This document shows, in pieces, positions 34,097-42,964 of a stretch of 64,000 nt of DNA. The notes beneath the pieces were generated by a model that worked only from the letters and a program-made list of their open reading frames with translations, ran no database searches and was not told the DNA's origin. The DNA lies in assembly GCF_001427305.1 (NCBI RefSeq), contig NZ_LMFZ01000045.1:308598-372597 (forward strand), written 5' to 3'. This DNA comes from Duganella sp. Root1480D1. Its GTDB lineage: Bacteria; Pseudomonadota; Gammaproteobacteria; Burkholderiales; Burkholderiaceae_D. The translations under genes and the position numbers were made by a program. Positions within the stretch are counted from its first letter, which is position 1, and each line of letters begins with the position of its first letter.

Positions 34097-35356
34097 TTAA
34101 TCCACCAATAATTTTTTCAACACGGGATCCATGCTGCGCGCCCAGATTTCATAACCCTTTTCCTGCGGATGCAGGAGATCCGGCATCACTTCGCGCGACA
34201 AGGTGCCATCCGCGTTAAGCAGCGCGGCATTGATGTTCGCGAAGAATACGCGATGCCCGTCCGCGTAGTTGGCAATGATTGCGTTCACGCTCTCGTTGAG
34301 CCGGCGCAGCAAGGCCGACGGCTGTTCCTCGCGCGGGAAAACCGCCAGCAAAAGTACTTTCGTCTTCGGCAGGCGGTTATGCAGCTCGTCAATGATAGCC
34401 TTCACGCCCGCGGCGGTGGCAGCAGGATCATCGTTGCGGTCACCGGTATTGTTGGTACCGATCATCAGCACGGCCACTTTTGGCGCAATGCCATCCACCT
34501 CGCCATGGCGCAGGCGCCACAGCACATTTTCCGTGTGGTCGCCGCCGAATCCCAGCGCCACGGCATCGTATTTCGCGTAATAGCGCTGCCACACGGCCTG
34601 GCCCGAATTCTCCCAGCCCTCGGTGATGGAGTCGCCAATGAAGACGAGCTTCGGCGATTTTCCGGCCGCCTTGAGCTTACGGACTTCCTCCAGCTTTCTC
34701 TCGTGGCGCGGCAACCAGCCGGACAAGGCCCAGGCATGCGACAAGGGTTCCGGCGTCAGCGCTTGCACCCGATAATCGGTGCAGTGCTGATTTGCCTTGC
34801 CGCTGCGGACGAATTTGATATCGGCCAGCACCACCTGGCCGCTGCCGTTTGCCTCCAGCGCGAAAGGCCCACCCACCTTGCTGAAGTCGTCGTCCTGGCG
34901 CGCAAAACAGGAGAGTGCGAAAGAAAGGTGCTGCCAGCCTTTGCCTTGCAAGGCCTGGCCCGGCAGCACAAACGGCACCTTGCGATAGCAGTCCTGCCCG
35001 CAGCGTATGACAAAGTAAATTCCGCCCTTTTCAAGCTGCTGGACATTGATGTCGAATTCCAGCGTGCCGCTTGCGGCGAAAGACCGCAAGTCGAGCGGCG
35101 CACCACCGTCGAAACGCAGGCTGGTGTGCCACACATCCCGCCACTGCAGGGTAAGCGCGCCTTGCCGGCCGTCGACTTCATCGACGCGGATTCCCGCCAC
35201 CCCGGTGGGCGAGGCCTCAAGGGCGCCAATTGAAACGCTCCATGAAGGCATTGGCCTGCCGGCATACAAGGCGATTTCGCTTGCATCGCCGGCATGTACA
35301 GCGGAAGAGACGGCTGCCAGGAGCAGCAGAGCTGAAAAGTGTCTTAGGATTCTCAT
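34097..35356 (-). CDS. Two-domain SGNH esterase with N-terminal carbohydrate-binding-like domain
   Basis: 419 residues; ATG at 35356 starts a signal peptide (cut near ...AVHAG). Residues about 25-190 form a beta-sandwich with a Cys pair region (RCGQDCYRK) resembling the ExoP/galactose-binding-like domain found in some exo-glucosidases; it is followed by an SGNH domain with GDSITEGW, GFGGD, MIGTNN and DLLHPQEKG. Probable acetyl esterase tethered to glycan. The start codon coincides with the predicted TSS of box 9, and there is no SD, so a leaderless mRNA is likely. Confidence 0.8.
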   Translation of the reverse strand: MRILRHFSALLLLAAVSSAVHAGDASEIALYAGRPMPSWSVSIGALEASPTGVAGIRVDEVDGRQGALTLQWRDVWHTSLRFDGGAPLDLRSFAASGTLEFDINVQQLEKGGIYFVIRCGQDCYRKVPFVLPGQALQGKGWQHLSFALSCFARQDDDFSKVGGPFALEANGSGQVVLADIKFVRSGKANQHCTDYRVQALTPEPLSHAWALSGWLPRHERKLEEVRKLKAAGKSPKLVFIGDSITEGWENSGQAVWQRYYAKYDAVALGFGGDHTENVLWRLRHGEVDGIAPKVAVLMIGTNNTGDRNDDPAATAAGVKAIIDELHNRLPKTKVLLLAVFPREEQPSALLRRLNESVNAIIANYADGHRVFFANINAALLNADGTLSREVMPDLLHPQEKGYEIWARSMDPVLKKLLVD

Positions 35357-35362
35357 CCTGCG

Positions 35363-35423
35363 ATTTTGCTGCGGTCCACCGCGCCGGCGCAATTATGAAA
35401 ATCACCAGGCGCCGGAACGATTT
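35363..35423 (-). promoter_or_regulatory. Regulon box 9 plus promoter (SGNH pair)
   Basis: Box 35389-35423 (GCAATTATGAAAATCACC, 9 bases, AACGATTT), overlapping the 3' end of the DUF418 gene. -35 TTGCGC, then CAAAAT (35363-35368) after 18 bp, the only copy with a one-base-longer spacer. Confidence 0.72.
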
Positions 35424-36631
35424 TCGGCAATCTCCGGCATCCTCCTCCGGAACGGCACATCCACCGTCTGGTAGGTCGCGGCGCGCCATATCCATTCCAG
35501 CGGCCCATACGCGAACCACCCGAACCACCAATGGGCGAACGCCACCTGCACCGCGAACGCCGCCAGGGCAAGCAGAACTGCCGTCGACTGCAGCATGGTC
35601 GCATGAAGGCCAAGACCGAAGCTGTAAAAGACCGGTACGAATACCAGCGATTGCGCCACGTACAGGCTCAGGGTCATTCGGCCGACAGGCGCGAGCAGCT
35701 TCAACACGGCGTGACCCGGCCCGTAATAAAGCAACAGTAAGCCGAACAACAACACCGACATGATGCAAAGGTTGGTCAGGCTGCCAGCGATGGTCCCGGC
35801 AACGCTGCGCGGCATGAACATCGCGGGGGTCGCCGGCACCAGCGCTACCAACCCTTCCCCCCATTTCGACATGACGGCCAGGGCCAACACCGCTGCCGCG
35901 AGCCCGGCGTAGCGCGCCGCCCTGAAGCGGCCGGGATCGGAAAAGAAGCCAATTCGGCCGAGCACCATCCCGATGAGTGATAGCCCGAGTATCTGGCTCA
36001 ATCGGCCCGATTCGGCCATGAAGCCCCATGTGACGAGATGGCCGTCGGTCCAGTTCATCCGGATGGTTTCGAGCAGGCTGTCGCCGGTCAGGTACACCTG
36101 CGGCGTAGGGCTGGTCCAGAAATACGGCGCCTCATTGGCCCAGGCCGCACCATTCAGGCCGCAGAACATTTTCAGCACCAGCGTAGGCTGCAGCAGGAAG
36201 AAGGCGGCGAGTGCAATGACCACACGGTTGGACCGGAGCCGGTAGAAAGGCAGCAGGAATAAGCCCATCAGGGCCAGCACCTGGAGCACGTCCCCGCGAT
36301 ACCACAGGCTGTGGGCGACGCCGATGACGGCCAGCACCACAAGCCGCCAGATGAAGCGGCCCGTGAAGTCAACGCCGCGCCGTGCCGACCTGTCCATGAT
36401 GATGAAGAAACTCACGCCGAAACACAGCGCCAACAGCGCAAATGCCTTGTCGGCGAAGGTCTTGAAAACGGCATCGTGCCAGAGCAGTTGCACCGGGTCC
36501 GAGGTCGGATGCGCCCAGTAAAGTTCATACAGTTCGGGCATATGGACAAGGAAAAGCCCGAACAGCGCAAAGCCGCGCAAGGCATCGAGGCCCTCCATTC
36601 GTGGCATGACGTCGATTTTCCGGGCTTGCAT
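35402..36631 (-). CDS. DUF418/YeiB-family membrane protein
   Basis: 409 residues, strongly hydrophobic with about 10-12 membrane segments. The N-terminal motif RMEGLDALRGFALFGLF is typical of the YeiB/DUF418 group, distantly related to acyltransferase-3 membrane proteins. Biochemical role unknown in the family; a link to acyl groups of glycans is speculation. It ends inside regulon box 9 and starts 78 bp from the divergent transporter. No box faces it, so it may not belong to the regulon. Confidence 0.78.
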   Translation of the reverse strand: MQARKIDVMPRMEGLDALRGFALFGLFLVHMPELYELYWAHPTSDPVQLLWHDAVFKTFADKAFALLALCFGVSFFIIMDRSARRGVDFTGRFIWRLVVLAVIGVAHSLWYRGDVLQVLALMGLFLLPFYRLRSNRVVIALAAFFLLQPTLVLKMFCGLNGAAWANEAPYFWTSPTPQVYLTGDSLLETIRMNWTDGHLVTWGFMAESGRLSQILGLSLIGMVLGRIGFFSDPGRFRAARYAGLAAAVLALAVMSKWGEGLVALVPATPAMFMPRSVAGTIAGSLTNLCIMSVLLFGLLLLYYGPGHAVLKLLAPVGRMTLSLYVAQSLVFVPVFYSFGLGLHATMLQSTAVLLALAAFAVQVAFAHWWFGWFAYGPLEWIWRAATYQTVDVPFRRRMPEIAENRSGAW

Positions 36632-36709
36632 TTTGCGCCCCTCTCAGGTCAAAGACAGTACATTTGTTAAAATTGGCGACGTTTGACTGCCACCGACACT
36701 GCGCCGCTC

Positions 36710-37942
36710 ATGTCCACCACCATCCTCATTATCTTTCTCATCGTCTACCTCGGCATGATCCTTGGCGGGCTGCCTTTCCTGCAGCTTGACCGCACCGGCG
36801 TCGCGCTGCTCGGAGCCATTGCCCTCATCAGCGTCAACGCCCTCACCGTGGACGAGGCACTGGCATCGATCCATTTCCCCACCATGATCCTGCTGTTCTC
36901 CTTCATGGTGCTGTCGGCGCAGATGCGGCTGGGCGGCTTCTACGACTGGGTCACCGACAAGATGGCCGGGATGCCCGTCACGCCACCGCGCTTGCTCGCC
37001 GTCCTGATCGTGGTCACCGCAGGCTTGTCCGCGGTGTTCAGCAACGACATCGTCTGCCTGGCCGTTGCGCCCGTCCTGGTTGACGCTTGCAGGCAGCGCA
37101 AGGTTGCGCCCATCCCCTTCTTGCTGGCGCTCGCCTGCTCCGCCAATATCGGTTCCGCGGCAACCCTGATCGGCAACCCGCAAAACATGCTGATCGGCCA
37201 GACGCTGAAACTGCCGTTCGACGGGTACTTCCTGCAGGCGGCGATTCCTGTCGCCCTCGGCTTGTTCGCTTGCTGGGCCTTGATCGTGTGGCAAACCGCC
37301 GGCGCATGGCACGCACCGCGCAACGCCGAAGACGCCGCCGATGCCGAGGCCCCGCGCGAGGCAGTCCCGTTCGATGCCTGGCAGACCGGCAAAGGACTGG
37401 TGATCGCGGGGGCCCTGCTGGTGGCCTTCCTCTTCGCACCGTGGCCAAGGGAACATATGGCGCTGATCGGCGCCGGCATCCTGCTCACCAGCCGCAAACT
37501 CCATTCCCGCAAGATGCTCGGCCTGATCGATTGGGAATTGCTGGTGCTGTTCATGAGCCTTTTCGTTGTCAACCACGCGTTGCAGCGCACCGGCCTCACC
37601 GCCGATGCCATGCATTACCTGTCCGGCCACGGCGTGCAACTCGAGCGGCCAGGCACGCTGTTCGGTGCTACCTTCCTGCTGTCCAACCTGGTCTCCAACG
37701 TGCCCGCTGTCATGCTGCTTCTCCCCGTTGTGCAGCACGAAGTAGGCGGCGTCATGCTGGCCCTCGTCAGCACCCTGTCGGGCAATCTGCTGATTGTCGG
37801 CAGCATTGCCAACATCATCGTGGTCGATGCGGCGGCACGGCGCGGCATTGCCATCGACTGGAAACGCTTCGCCCGCGTCGGCGTGCCGGTGACCCTTGCC
37901 ACCCTGGCCGTTTCCGGCGCCTACCTCGCGCTGAGGTTCTAG
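36710..37942 (+). CDS. Ion-transporter-superfamily permease (ArsB/CitM/NhaD-like)
   Basis: 410 residues from ATG at 36710; a TTG 27 bases upstream is less likely. About 11 membrane segments. Family features: FSNDIVCLAVAPVL in the first half and LLSNLVSNVPAVMLL in the second, the two inverted-repeat re-entrant loops of the ion-transporter superfamily, and GSAATLIGNPQNMLIG. It carries an anion or Na+/H+; substrate not determinable. No regulon box; may be unrelated to glycan use. Confidence 0.75.
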   Translation: MSTTILIIFLIVYLGMILGGLPFLQLDRTGVALLGAIALISVNALTVDEALASIHFPTMILLFSFMVLSAQMRLGGFYDWVTDKMAGMPVTPPRLLAVLIVVTAGLSAVFSNDIVCLAVAPVLVDACRQRKVAPIPFLLALACSANIGSAATLIGNPQNMLIGQTLKLPFDGYFLQAAIPVALGLFACWALIVWQTAGAWHAPRNAEDAADAEAPREAVPFDAWQTGKGLVIAGALLVAFLFAPWPREHMALIGAGILLTSRKLHSRKMLGLIDWELLVLFMSLFVVNHALQRTGLTADAMHYLSGHGVQLERPGTLFGATFLLSNLVSNVPAVMLLLPVVQHEVGGVMLALVSTLSGNLLIVGSIANIIVVDAAARRGIAIDWKRFARVGVPVTLATLAVSGAYLALRF

Positions 37943-37954
37943 CGCCCGCGCGGT

Positions 37955-39298
37955 TCAGATCTTCAACGGCGCAATCTGCGAAGCCGGCGAATCGATCTGC
38001 ACCGCGATCACCGTATCGATCGCTTCGCGGGCCGCAGCCGGCATGGTCAGCTTGATGCCGTCCGCGTCCTGGCTGAACGTGACCTTTTCTCCCGAAAGCA
38101 GCGTCGCCCGGACGATCCTGGCTGGCAGCGCCGGCAAAGTCAGCTTGTCGCCAGGCCATTGCAGGACATGCACATAAATGGTGTTGCCCCTGTGCGTCGA
38201 GGCGCCATATGCCCCAGGCAGGAAAGGACCGCCGCGCGTGCCGTAGATGCTCTGGCCGTACTTGTCCAGCCAGGCGCCGATCTCGCGCAGGCGTTGTGCC
38301 TGCTCCGGATCAATCCTGCCATCCGGCCCGGGCCCGACATTCAGCAGCAGGTTGCCATCGCGACCCGCAACATTGGCAAGCAGCTGGATGTAATACTTCA
38401 GCGGCTTCGGTTTCATGTTGGGCTGGTAGCCCCAGGCGCCGGCGATGGTGGTGCACAGCTCCCATGGGTGGGTGTTGTCGAAGTCCCCCAGCGCGCCGTC
38501 GCCTTCGCGCGAATGGAAGTCTTCAGGCATGTCGGCGCGGCCGTTGACCAGAACCTGCGGCTGCTTTTCCCGCAGCTTGCTGTACACCTGGTCCGAGCCC
38601 CAGCTGAAGCCACCCTTGTAATGCTTGCCATTTGGGCGCTTCGCCCACCCTACACCCCATTCCGCGCCATCCCAGTCGCCGCCGAAATTGAGCCAGTCCA
38701 TTTCTCCGCCATCAAACCACAGCACGTCGAGTTTTCCGTAGTTGGACATCAGGCGGTCCATCTGGCGGTGATACTGGGCGCGCATCGCCTCGGCGTTTTC
38801 TCGCTGCAGGTCGGGGAAGAAGAAACCCGGGAAGCGCCAGTCCAGCGGCGAATAGTACAAGCCCACGCCAAGGCCGGCCTTACGCACCGCCTTCACGTAG
38901 TCGGCCACAAAGTCGCGGTGCGCTGCGCTGTTCACGCTGGTGAAAGGATTGTCCCCGTCATCGAACATGGCAAACCCGTCGTGATGCCGCGACGTCATCA
39001 CCATATACTTCATGCCGGCCGCCTTGGCCAATTGCGCCCACTCATCCGGGTCGAAGTGGTCCGGCCTGAACTGGTCGGCCAGCTTGGCGTATTCGCCCAC
39101 TGGAATCTTCTCGTTCCACTGTACCCATTCGCCCCGTCCGGGGACGGCATACAGTCCCCAATGAATGAACATGCCGAAGCGGGCCTGGCGCCACCAGTCG
39201 ATGCGTTCCGCCTTGGGTTCCGCCGACATGGCCGGTACGCCGACCGTAGCGGTCATCAACAATGATGCCGCTAAAACTATTGACTTTAAATGCTTCAT
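37955..39298 (-). CDS. Glycoside hydrolase family 29 alpha-L-fucosidase
   Basis: 447 residues with a signal peptide (cut near ...AMSA). Clear GH29: RFGMFIHWGLYAVPGRGEW, YMVMTSRHHDGFAMFD, YYSPLDW, and DVLWFDGGEMDW with the nucleophile Asp; a GDFDNTHPWE segment and LLLNVGPGPDG follow. It should release alpha-L-fucose from fucosylated xyloglucan. Its ATG overlaps the esterase stop by four bases, so the two are one transcript under box 10. More canonical than the GH29-like gene at 2304-3959. Confidence 0.92.
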   Translation of the reverse strand: MKHLKSIVLAASLLMTATVGVPAMSAEPKAERIDWWRQARFGMFIHWGLYAVPGRGEWVQWNEKIPVGEYAKLADQFRPDHFDPDEWAQLAKAAGMKYMVMTSRHHDGFAMFDDGDNPFTSVNSAAHRDFVADYVKAVRKAGLGVGLYYSPLDWRFPGFFFPDLQRENAEAMRAQYHRQMDRLMSNYGKLDVLWFDGGEMDWLNFGGDWDGAEWGVGWAKRPNGKHYKGGFSWGSDQVYSKLREKQPQVLVNGRADMPEDFHSREGDGALGDFDNTHPWELCTTIAGAWGYQPNMKPKPLKYYIQLLANVAGRDGNLLLNVGPGPDGRIDPEQAQRLREIGAWLDKYGQSIYGTRGGPFLPGAYGASTHRGNTIYVHVLQWPGDKLTLPALPARIVRATLLSGEKVTFSQDADGIKLTMPAAAREAIDTVIAVQIDSPASQIAPLKI

Positions 39299-40245
39299 GA
39301 TTGGACCACTGGTTGGCGGAAAATAAGCTGCGAAAAATGATAAAGGCTTTCGGCCCAGCTATCACGGTCATGTCCGTAGCCGTCGACATGCCAGATGTGC
39401 GGCACTTTATGCTGGCGCAGCGTGCGATGGAATTCCTGCGACACGCCTATCAGACCATCCTGTTCCCCGCAGGCCAGGTATATCAATTGCAGAGGGGGTT
39501 GTCCCGCTTCGAGCAGGGGCGACAGGCCGGCGGCGGCGCGTGTGTTGGGCGCCGCTGAAAATCCGGCCACTGCGGCAAAAGCATCGACGTGGCCGAGGCC
39601 AAAGTTCAGGGCCTGGCCGCCACCCATCGAAAGACCGGCAATCGCGCGCCCCCCGCGGCCAGGCACGGCCGGATAGGCGCGCTCGACGGCCGGGATCAGG
39701 TAGTCCAGCAAGTCCTGTTCGAATAGGGCAAAACCGGCGATATGTTCCGGCGAAAACTTGCGCTCCTCGGGCACCGGGCGGTCGTCCGGCAACGCGCGGC
39801 CATTGGGCATGACGACAATCATCGGCACCGCCTTGCCGGACGCGATCACATTATCGAGGATGGCGCCTGCGTGGACGTAGCCGGGCCATTCCTGGTGGTT
39901 CCCCGCCAAGCCATGCAAGAGGTACAGCACCGGGTAGCGCCGTTGCGGGGAGTAGCCGGCCGGCAGGTAGACGCTGGCTTTGCGCATGGTTCCAGTCACA
40001 CCCGATTCGTAGCTGAACTCCACAATCGCGCCTTGCGCGACGCCGGGCTGCACATCGGCGAAACCGGCAGGCGGCACAGGAAACGCACGCACATCATCGG
40101 CATCGAGGGAAACTGCGCCGGGACGCGCAATCCTGTGCTGCTCGGGATTGGCAGCCGGATGGCCTGGCTGTACTGGCAGCGCACAAGCGGTTGCCAGCAG
40201 GCTTGCGGCGACTACAGCGGGGAATCTGTGGGGCATTGGATGCAT
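39295..40245 (-). CDS. Esterase-D/feruloyl-esterase-like carbohydrate esterase (CE1 type)
   Basis: 316 residues from ATG at 40245 (an in-frame ATG also at 40236). The N-terminus has a signal with ...LLATAC that may be a lipobox. Core motifs: PVLYLLHGLAGNHQEW (oxyanion), IAGLSMGGGQALN (Ser nucleophile), an acid near YLACGEQDGL and a His in VDGYGHDRDSW. Such enzymes hydrolyse acetyl or feruloyl esters on plant glycans. First gene of the esterase-fucosidase operon under regulon box 10. Confidence 0.82.
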   Translation of the reverse strand: MHPMPHRFPAVVAASLLATACALPVQPGHPAANPEQHRIARPGAVSLDADDVRAFPVPPAGFADVQPGVAQGAIVEFSYESGVTGTMRKASVYLPAGYSPQRRYPVLYLLHGLAGNHQEWPGYVHAGAILDNVIASGKAVPMIVVMPNGRALPDDRPVPEERKFSPEHIAGFALFEQDLLDYLIPAVERAYPAVPGRGGRAIAGLSMGGGQALNFGLGHVDAFAAVAGFSAAPNTRAAAGLSPLLEAGQPPLQLIYLACGEQDGLIGVSQEFHRTLRQHKVPHIWHVDGYGHDRDSWAESLYHFSQLIFRQPVVQS

Positions 40246-40271
40246 TCCAGGCAGATGATCGGATGCGCCCG

Positions 40272-40331
40272 ATTTTGGCCGCTGCCCCAAAGCCGGGCAA
40301 TTCCAATATTCACCAAGCACACAAACGATTT
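40272..40331 (-). promoter_or_regulatory. Regulon box 10 plus promoter (esterase-GH29)
   Basis: Box 40297-40331 (GCAATTCCAATATTCACC, 9 bases, AACGATTT). -35 TTGCCC, 17 bp, -10 CAAAAT (40272-40277). TSS near 40265. Confidence 0.72.
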
Positions 40332-40356
40332 TCCGCAGCAGGCCTTCGCTTGGCGG

Positions 40357-40416
40357 ATTTCGTTGCCCCGCTTGGCAATTTTCGCCATTGCGCTGCAGCG
40401 GCGCAGTTCTCAAGAT
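40357..40416 (+). promoter_or_regulatory. Regulon box 11 plus promoter (kdgK)
   Basis: Reverse-oriented box 40357-40391 (ATTTCGTT, 9 bases, GGCAATTTTCGCCATTGC), back-to-back with box 10 with 25 bp between. -35 TTGCGC, 17 bp, -10 CAAGAT (40411-40416). TSS falls on or next to the start codon at 40423. Confidence 0.72.
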
Positions 40417-40422
40417 GCATGT

Positions 40423-41427
40423 ATGGAAAATAACATTGTTTGCTTCGGCGAGCTTCTGCTGCGCCTGTCCGCACCTGCGGGCCAACTGATGCTGCAATCG
40501 CCGCACCTCGACACCTGCTTCGGCGGCGCCGAGGCCAACGTCGCTGTATCGCTAGCCCGCCTCGGTCACAGCGTTTCGGTGGTCAGCAGCCTGCCCGCGA
40601 ATGCGCTGGGCACGGCGGTGCGCGACGGGCTGCGCATGCATGGGGTCGACACTGGCGCTATCCATTTCGCAGCGGGACGCCTCGGGCTATACTTCCTGAC
40701 CACAGGTGCGGTGCTGCGCCCTTCCGAGATCATTTACGACCGCGCAGGATCGGTATTCGCCGAAACCGATCCCGCCGCATATAATTGGCGCGCTTTGCTG
40801 AAAGGCGCGACCTGGCTGCATGTTTCGGGCATTTCGGCCGCCACCGGCGACCGCGGCGCGCAGGCAACGCTGGCGGCCATGCGCGAAGCACGCGCACAAG
40901 GACTCAAAGTTTCCTTCGATGGCAATTACCGCGCTTCGTTATGGGCAATGCGCGGCAGCGACGGCGCCGATGTTCTGTGCGAACTGATGCGCCACGCCGA
41001 CCTGGCGTTCGCCGACCAGCGCGATTTCGCGCTGCTGCTGCGGCGCCCCGAACTCGCCCGGTGCAGCACCGGCGAAGCGCTGACTGCGGCATTTGCAGCG
41101 TTTCCTCACCTGTCACAGGTGGCTGCGACCAGCCGCACCCAACTCGCCAACGACCATCACCGCCTCGGCGCGACGATGCACACGCGCAGCGGTCTGCTCC
41201 AGGCCCGCGAGTACCAGCTGCAAGGCATTGTCGATCGCATCGGAACCGGCGATGCCTTCGCCGCCGGCGTTTTACACGGCCTGTTGTGCGGCTGGGACGA
41301 GGACCGGTCGCTGGAATTCGGTCTGGCGGCGGCCGTGGTCAAACACTCGATCGCAGGCGATTTCAACCTGGCAGACGAAGTGCAGATCGAAGCCGCGCGC
41401 ACAGGGACGCTCGACGTTCGCCGCTAA
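40423..41427 (+). CDS. kdgK: PfkB-family sugar kinase, probable 2-keto-3-deoxygluconate kinase
   Basis: 334 residues. N-terminal VCFGELLLRLSAPAG and GGAEANVAVSLARLG, and C-terminal IDRIGTGDAFAAGVLHG (catalytic Asp) identify the ribokinase/PfkB family; the overall pattern fits KDG kinase, which makes KDPG in the cytoplasm. With the Zn-dehydrogenase, UxaB-like and UxaA-like enzymes at 50926-60590 it would complete a hexuronate or L-galactonate route. ATG at 40423 has no SD and coincides with the predicted TSS of box 11, so the mRNA is probably leaderless. Alternatives are other PfkB sugar kinases. Confidence 0.75.
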   Translation: MENNIVCFGELLLRLSAPAGQLMLQSPHLDTCFGGAEANVAVSLARLGHSVSVVSSLPANALGTAVRDGLRMHGVDTGAIHFAAGRLGLYFLTTGAVLRPSEIIYDRAGSVFAETDPAAYNWRALLKGATWLHVSGISAATGDRGAQATLAAMREARAQGLKVSFDGNYRASLWAMRGSDGADVLCELMRHADLAFADQRDFALLLRRPELARCSTGEALTAAFAAFPHLSQVAATSRTQLANDHHRLGATMHTRSGLLQAREYQLQGIVDRIGTGDAFAAGVLHGLLCGWDEDRSLEFGLAAAVVKHSIAGDFNLADEVQIEAARTGTLDVRR

Positions 41428-41452
41428 CGCCGCCAAGACAGGTGCTTAAGGA

Positions 41453-41512
41453 ATTTTGTCTGTTGTATTGGCGTTTTTTGTAATTGCCCGCCAATGCCAG
41501 GACTTGCACCAT
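41453..41512 (+). promoter_or_regulatory. Regulon box 13 plus promoter (lipoprotein-TonB receptor)
   Basis: Degenerate copy at 41453-41487, strongest at the -35 end (GGCGTTTTTTGTAATTGC). -35 TTGCCC, 17 bp, -10 CACCAT (41507-41512). The preserved spacing supports it. Leader about 100 nt. Confidence 0.55.
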
Positions 41513-41621
41513 ACGCATGCTGTCGCCGCATCGCGCCATGCGCGGCGCCGCTTGACCAGCGGCTGCGGCGACAAGCCGTTCAAATAAATCATTAGAGGAA
41601 AAAATCATGAGGAGACAAGCA

Positions 41622-42923
41622 ATGAGATCCCACGTTTCGGTGGCTGGATTGGCCTGCGTGACGCTACTGAGTGCCTGCGGCGGCGGCGGTGGCGGCAGCA
41701 ATGGCACCAGCACCGCTGCCGCAACGGGCAGCAAATTCCAGTCGATCGATTTCGGCTATCCGGGCGCACGCTACGTGGCGACTGACCCAGCCCCACTGGC
41801 TGCGACGACAACTTCGGGACTGGCAATCACCTTCAGCTCCAACACGCCTGAAATCTGCACGGTGGCCGACGGCAAGCTGGTGCCGGGGAAGCCCGGCGAA
41901 TGCTCGATCACCGCCAGCCAGGCCGGTGACGCGACGTATGCACCTGCCTCCTCGCAGCAACTCTTCAAAGTCCTGAAACAAGTCCAGACCATCACCTTCG
42001 ATTCGCCAGGCTTCCAGGCCATTACCGCGCAGCCTGCGCCGCTGGTTGCCACCTCCACCTCCGGGCTTCCGGTCGCATTCACCAGCACCACGCCGGCAGT
42101 GTGCACCACTAGCGGCACCACGCTGACGCTGGTCTCCAAAGGGCAGTGCGGCCTGACTGCAAACCAGGACGGCAATACCAATTTCGCTCCAGCGACGCCG
42201 CAATCGGTCGCCTTCACCGTAGGGGACGCACCGCCGCCGGTATTGACCTTCCTTTCCGGCTTTGCATCAACCGGCGCGACGCAAGAAGGCGGCAACATCA
42301 ACACCTGGGCCGGCAGCAATGTCGACGGCTGGTGGTGCAGCGACGCCAACTGGTGCGGTTCCGCCATCAGCGCCGACGGCAGCAACTACAGCTTCCATTA
42401 CCTGATCCAGACCCAGGATCCCAAGCACGTCTTCAACGGCGGCGGGATCGGCGCATACCTCGGCTTCGGCATCATGGCCCCGGGCGTCGGAACGATCAGC
42501 ACCACCGGTAACACCACCAGCGGCATCCAGGTCGGCAAGCAGACCACGCTGAAGTTCAAGCTGGGCCAAAACGCTGAATGGTTCAGCGCTTCGGCCAAGG
42601 ACATCAAGGTCACCCTGGTGCTCGGCCACTTCGCCAACAAAGTATCGGACAACAACAAGGCTTGCAACGTGGCGCTGAACACTACCTTCACGCCCAAGGG
42701 TGCCTCGGTGCAAAAGTACGAGCTGGAGCTGGCCAGCTTCACCGCATTCGGCGAGAACTGCGGCCTGACGCAACTGGACGCGGCCACCGAACTGGCGACT
42801 TACCCGATCGTGACGATCAAGTTCGAAGCTGCCAACTCCAATGTGACGGTATTGAGCACCACCGCCACCAGCCCGACCTATCCGAACGAAATCACGCTGA
42901 GTGGTGCAGTCACCGTCCAATGA
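41622..42923 (+). CDS. Repeat-containing lipoprotein, putative surface glycan-binding protein
   Basis: 433 residues from ATG at 41622, preceded by AGGAGA; an ATG at 41607 also has an SD. Lipobox LLSAC (Cys about 19) is followed by a Gly run. Two tandem Ig-like repeats of about 75 residues follow, each with a PAPL..T(T/S)TSGL core and a Cys pair (EICTV...GECSI; AVCTT...GQCGL). The C-terminal half (about 205-433) is rich in Trp and aromatic residues near its start (VDGWWCSDANWCGS) and looks like a carbohydrate-binding beta-sandwich; no family recognised. It is 41 bp upstream of a TonB receptor, in the place a SusD/SGBP partner occupies in Bacteroidetes loci. Function inferred from context. Confidence 0.7.
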   Translation: MRSHVSVAGLACVTLLSACGGGGGGSNGTSTAAATGSKFQSIDFGYPGARYVATDPAPLAATTTSGLAITFSSNTPEICTVADGKLVPGKPGECSITASQAGDATYAPASSQQLFKVLKQVQTITFDSPGFQAITAQPAPLVATSTSGLPVAFTSTTPAVCTTSGTTLTLVSKGQCGLTANQDGNTNFAPATPQSVAFTVGDAPPPVLTFLSGFASTGATQEGGNINTWAGSNVDGWWCSDANWCGSAISADGSNYSFHYLIQTQDPKHVFNGGGIGAYLGFGIMAPGVGTISTTGNTTSGIQVGKQTTLKFKLGQNAEWFSASAKDIKVTLVLGHFANKVSDNNKACNVALNTTFTPKGASVQKYELELASFTAFGENCGLTQLDAATELATYPIVTIKFEAANSNVTVLSTTATSPTYPNEITLSGAVTVQ

Positions 42924-42964
42924 CCAGGTAATCGAGCAAAATTTTCTTGAGGGAGTATGAAGTG

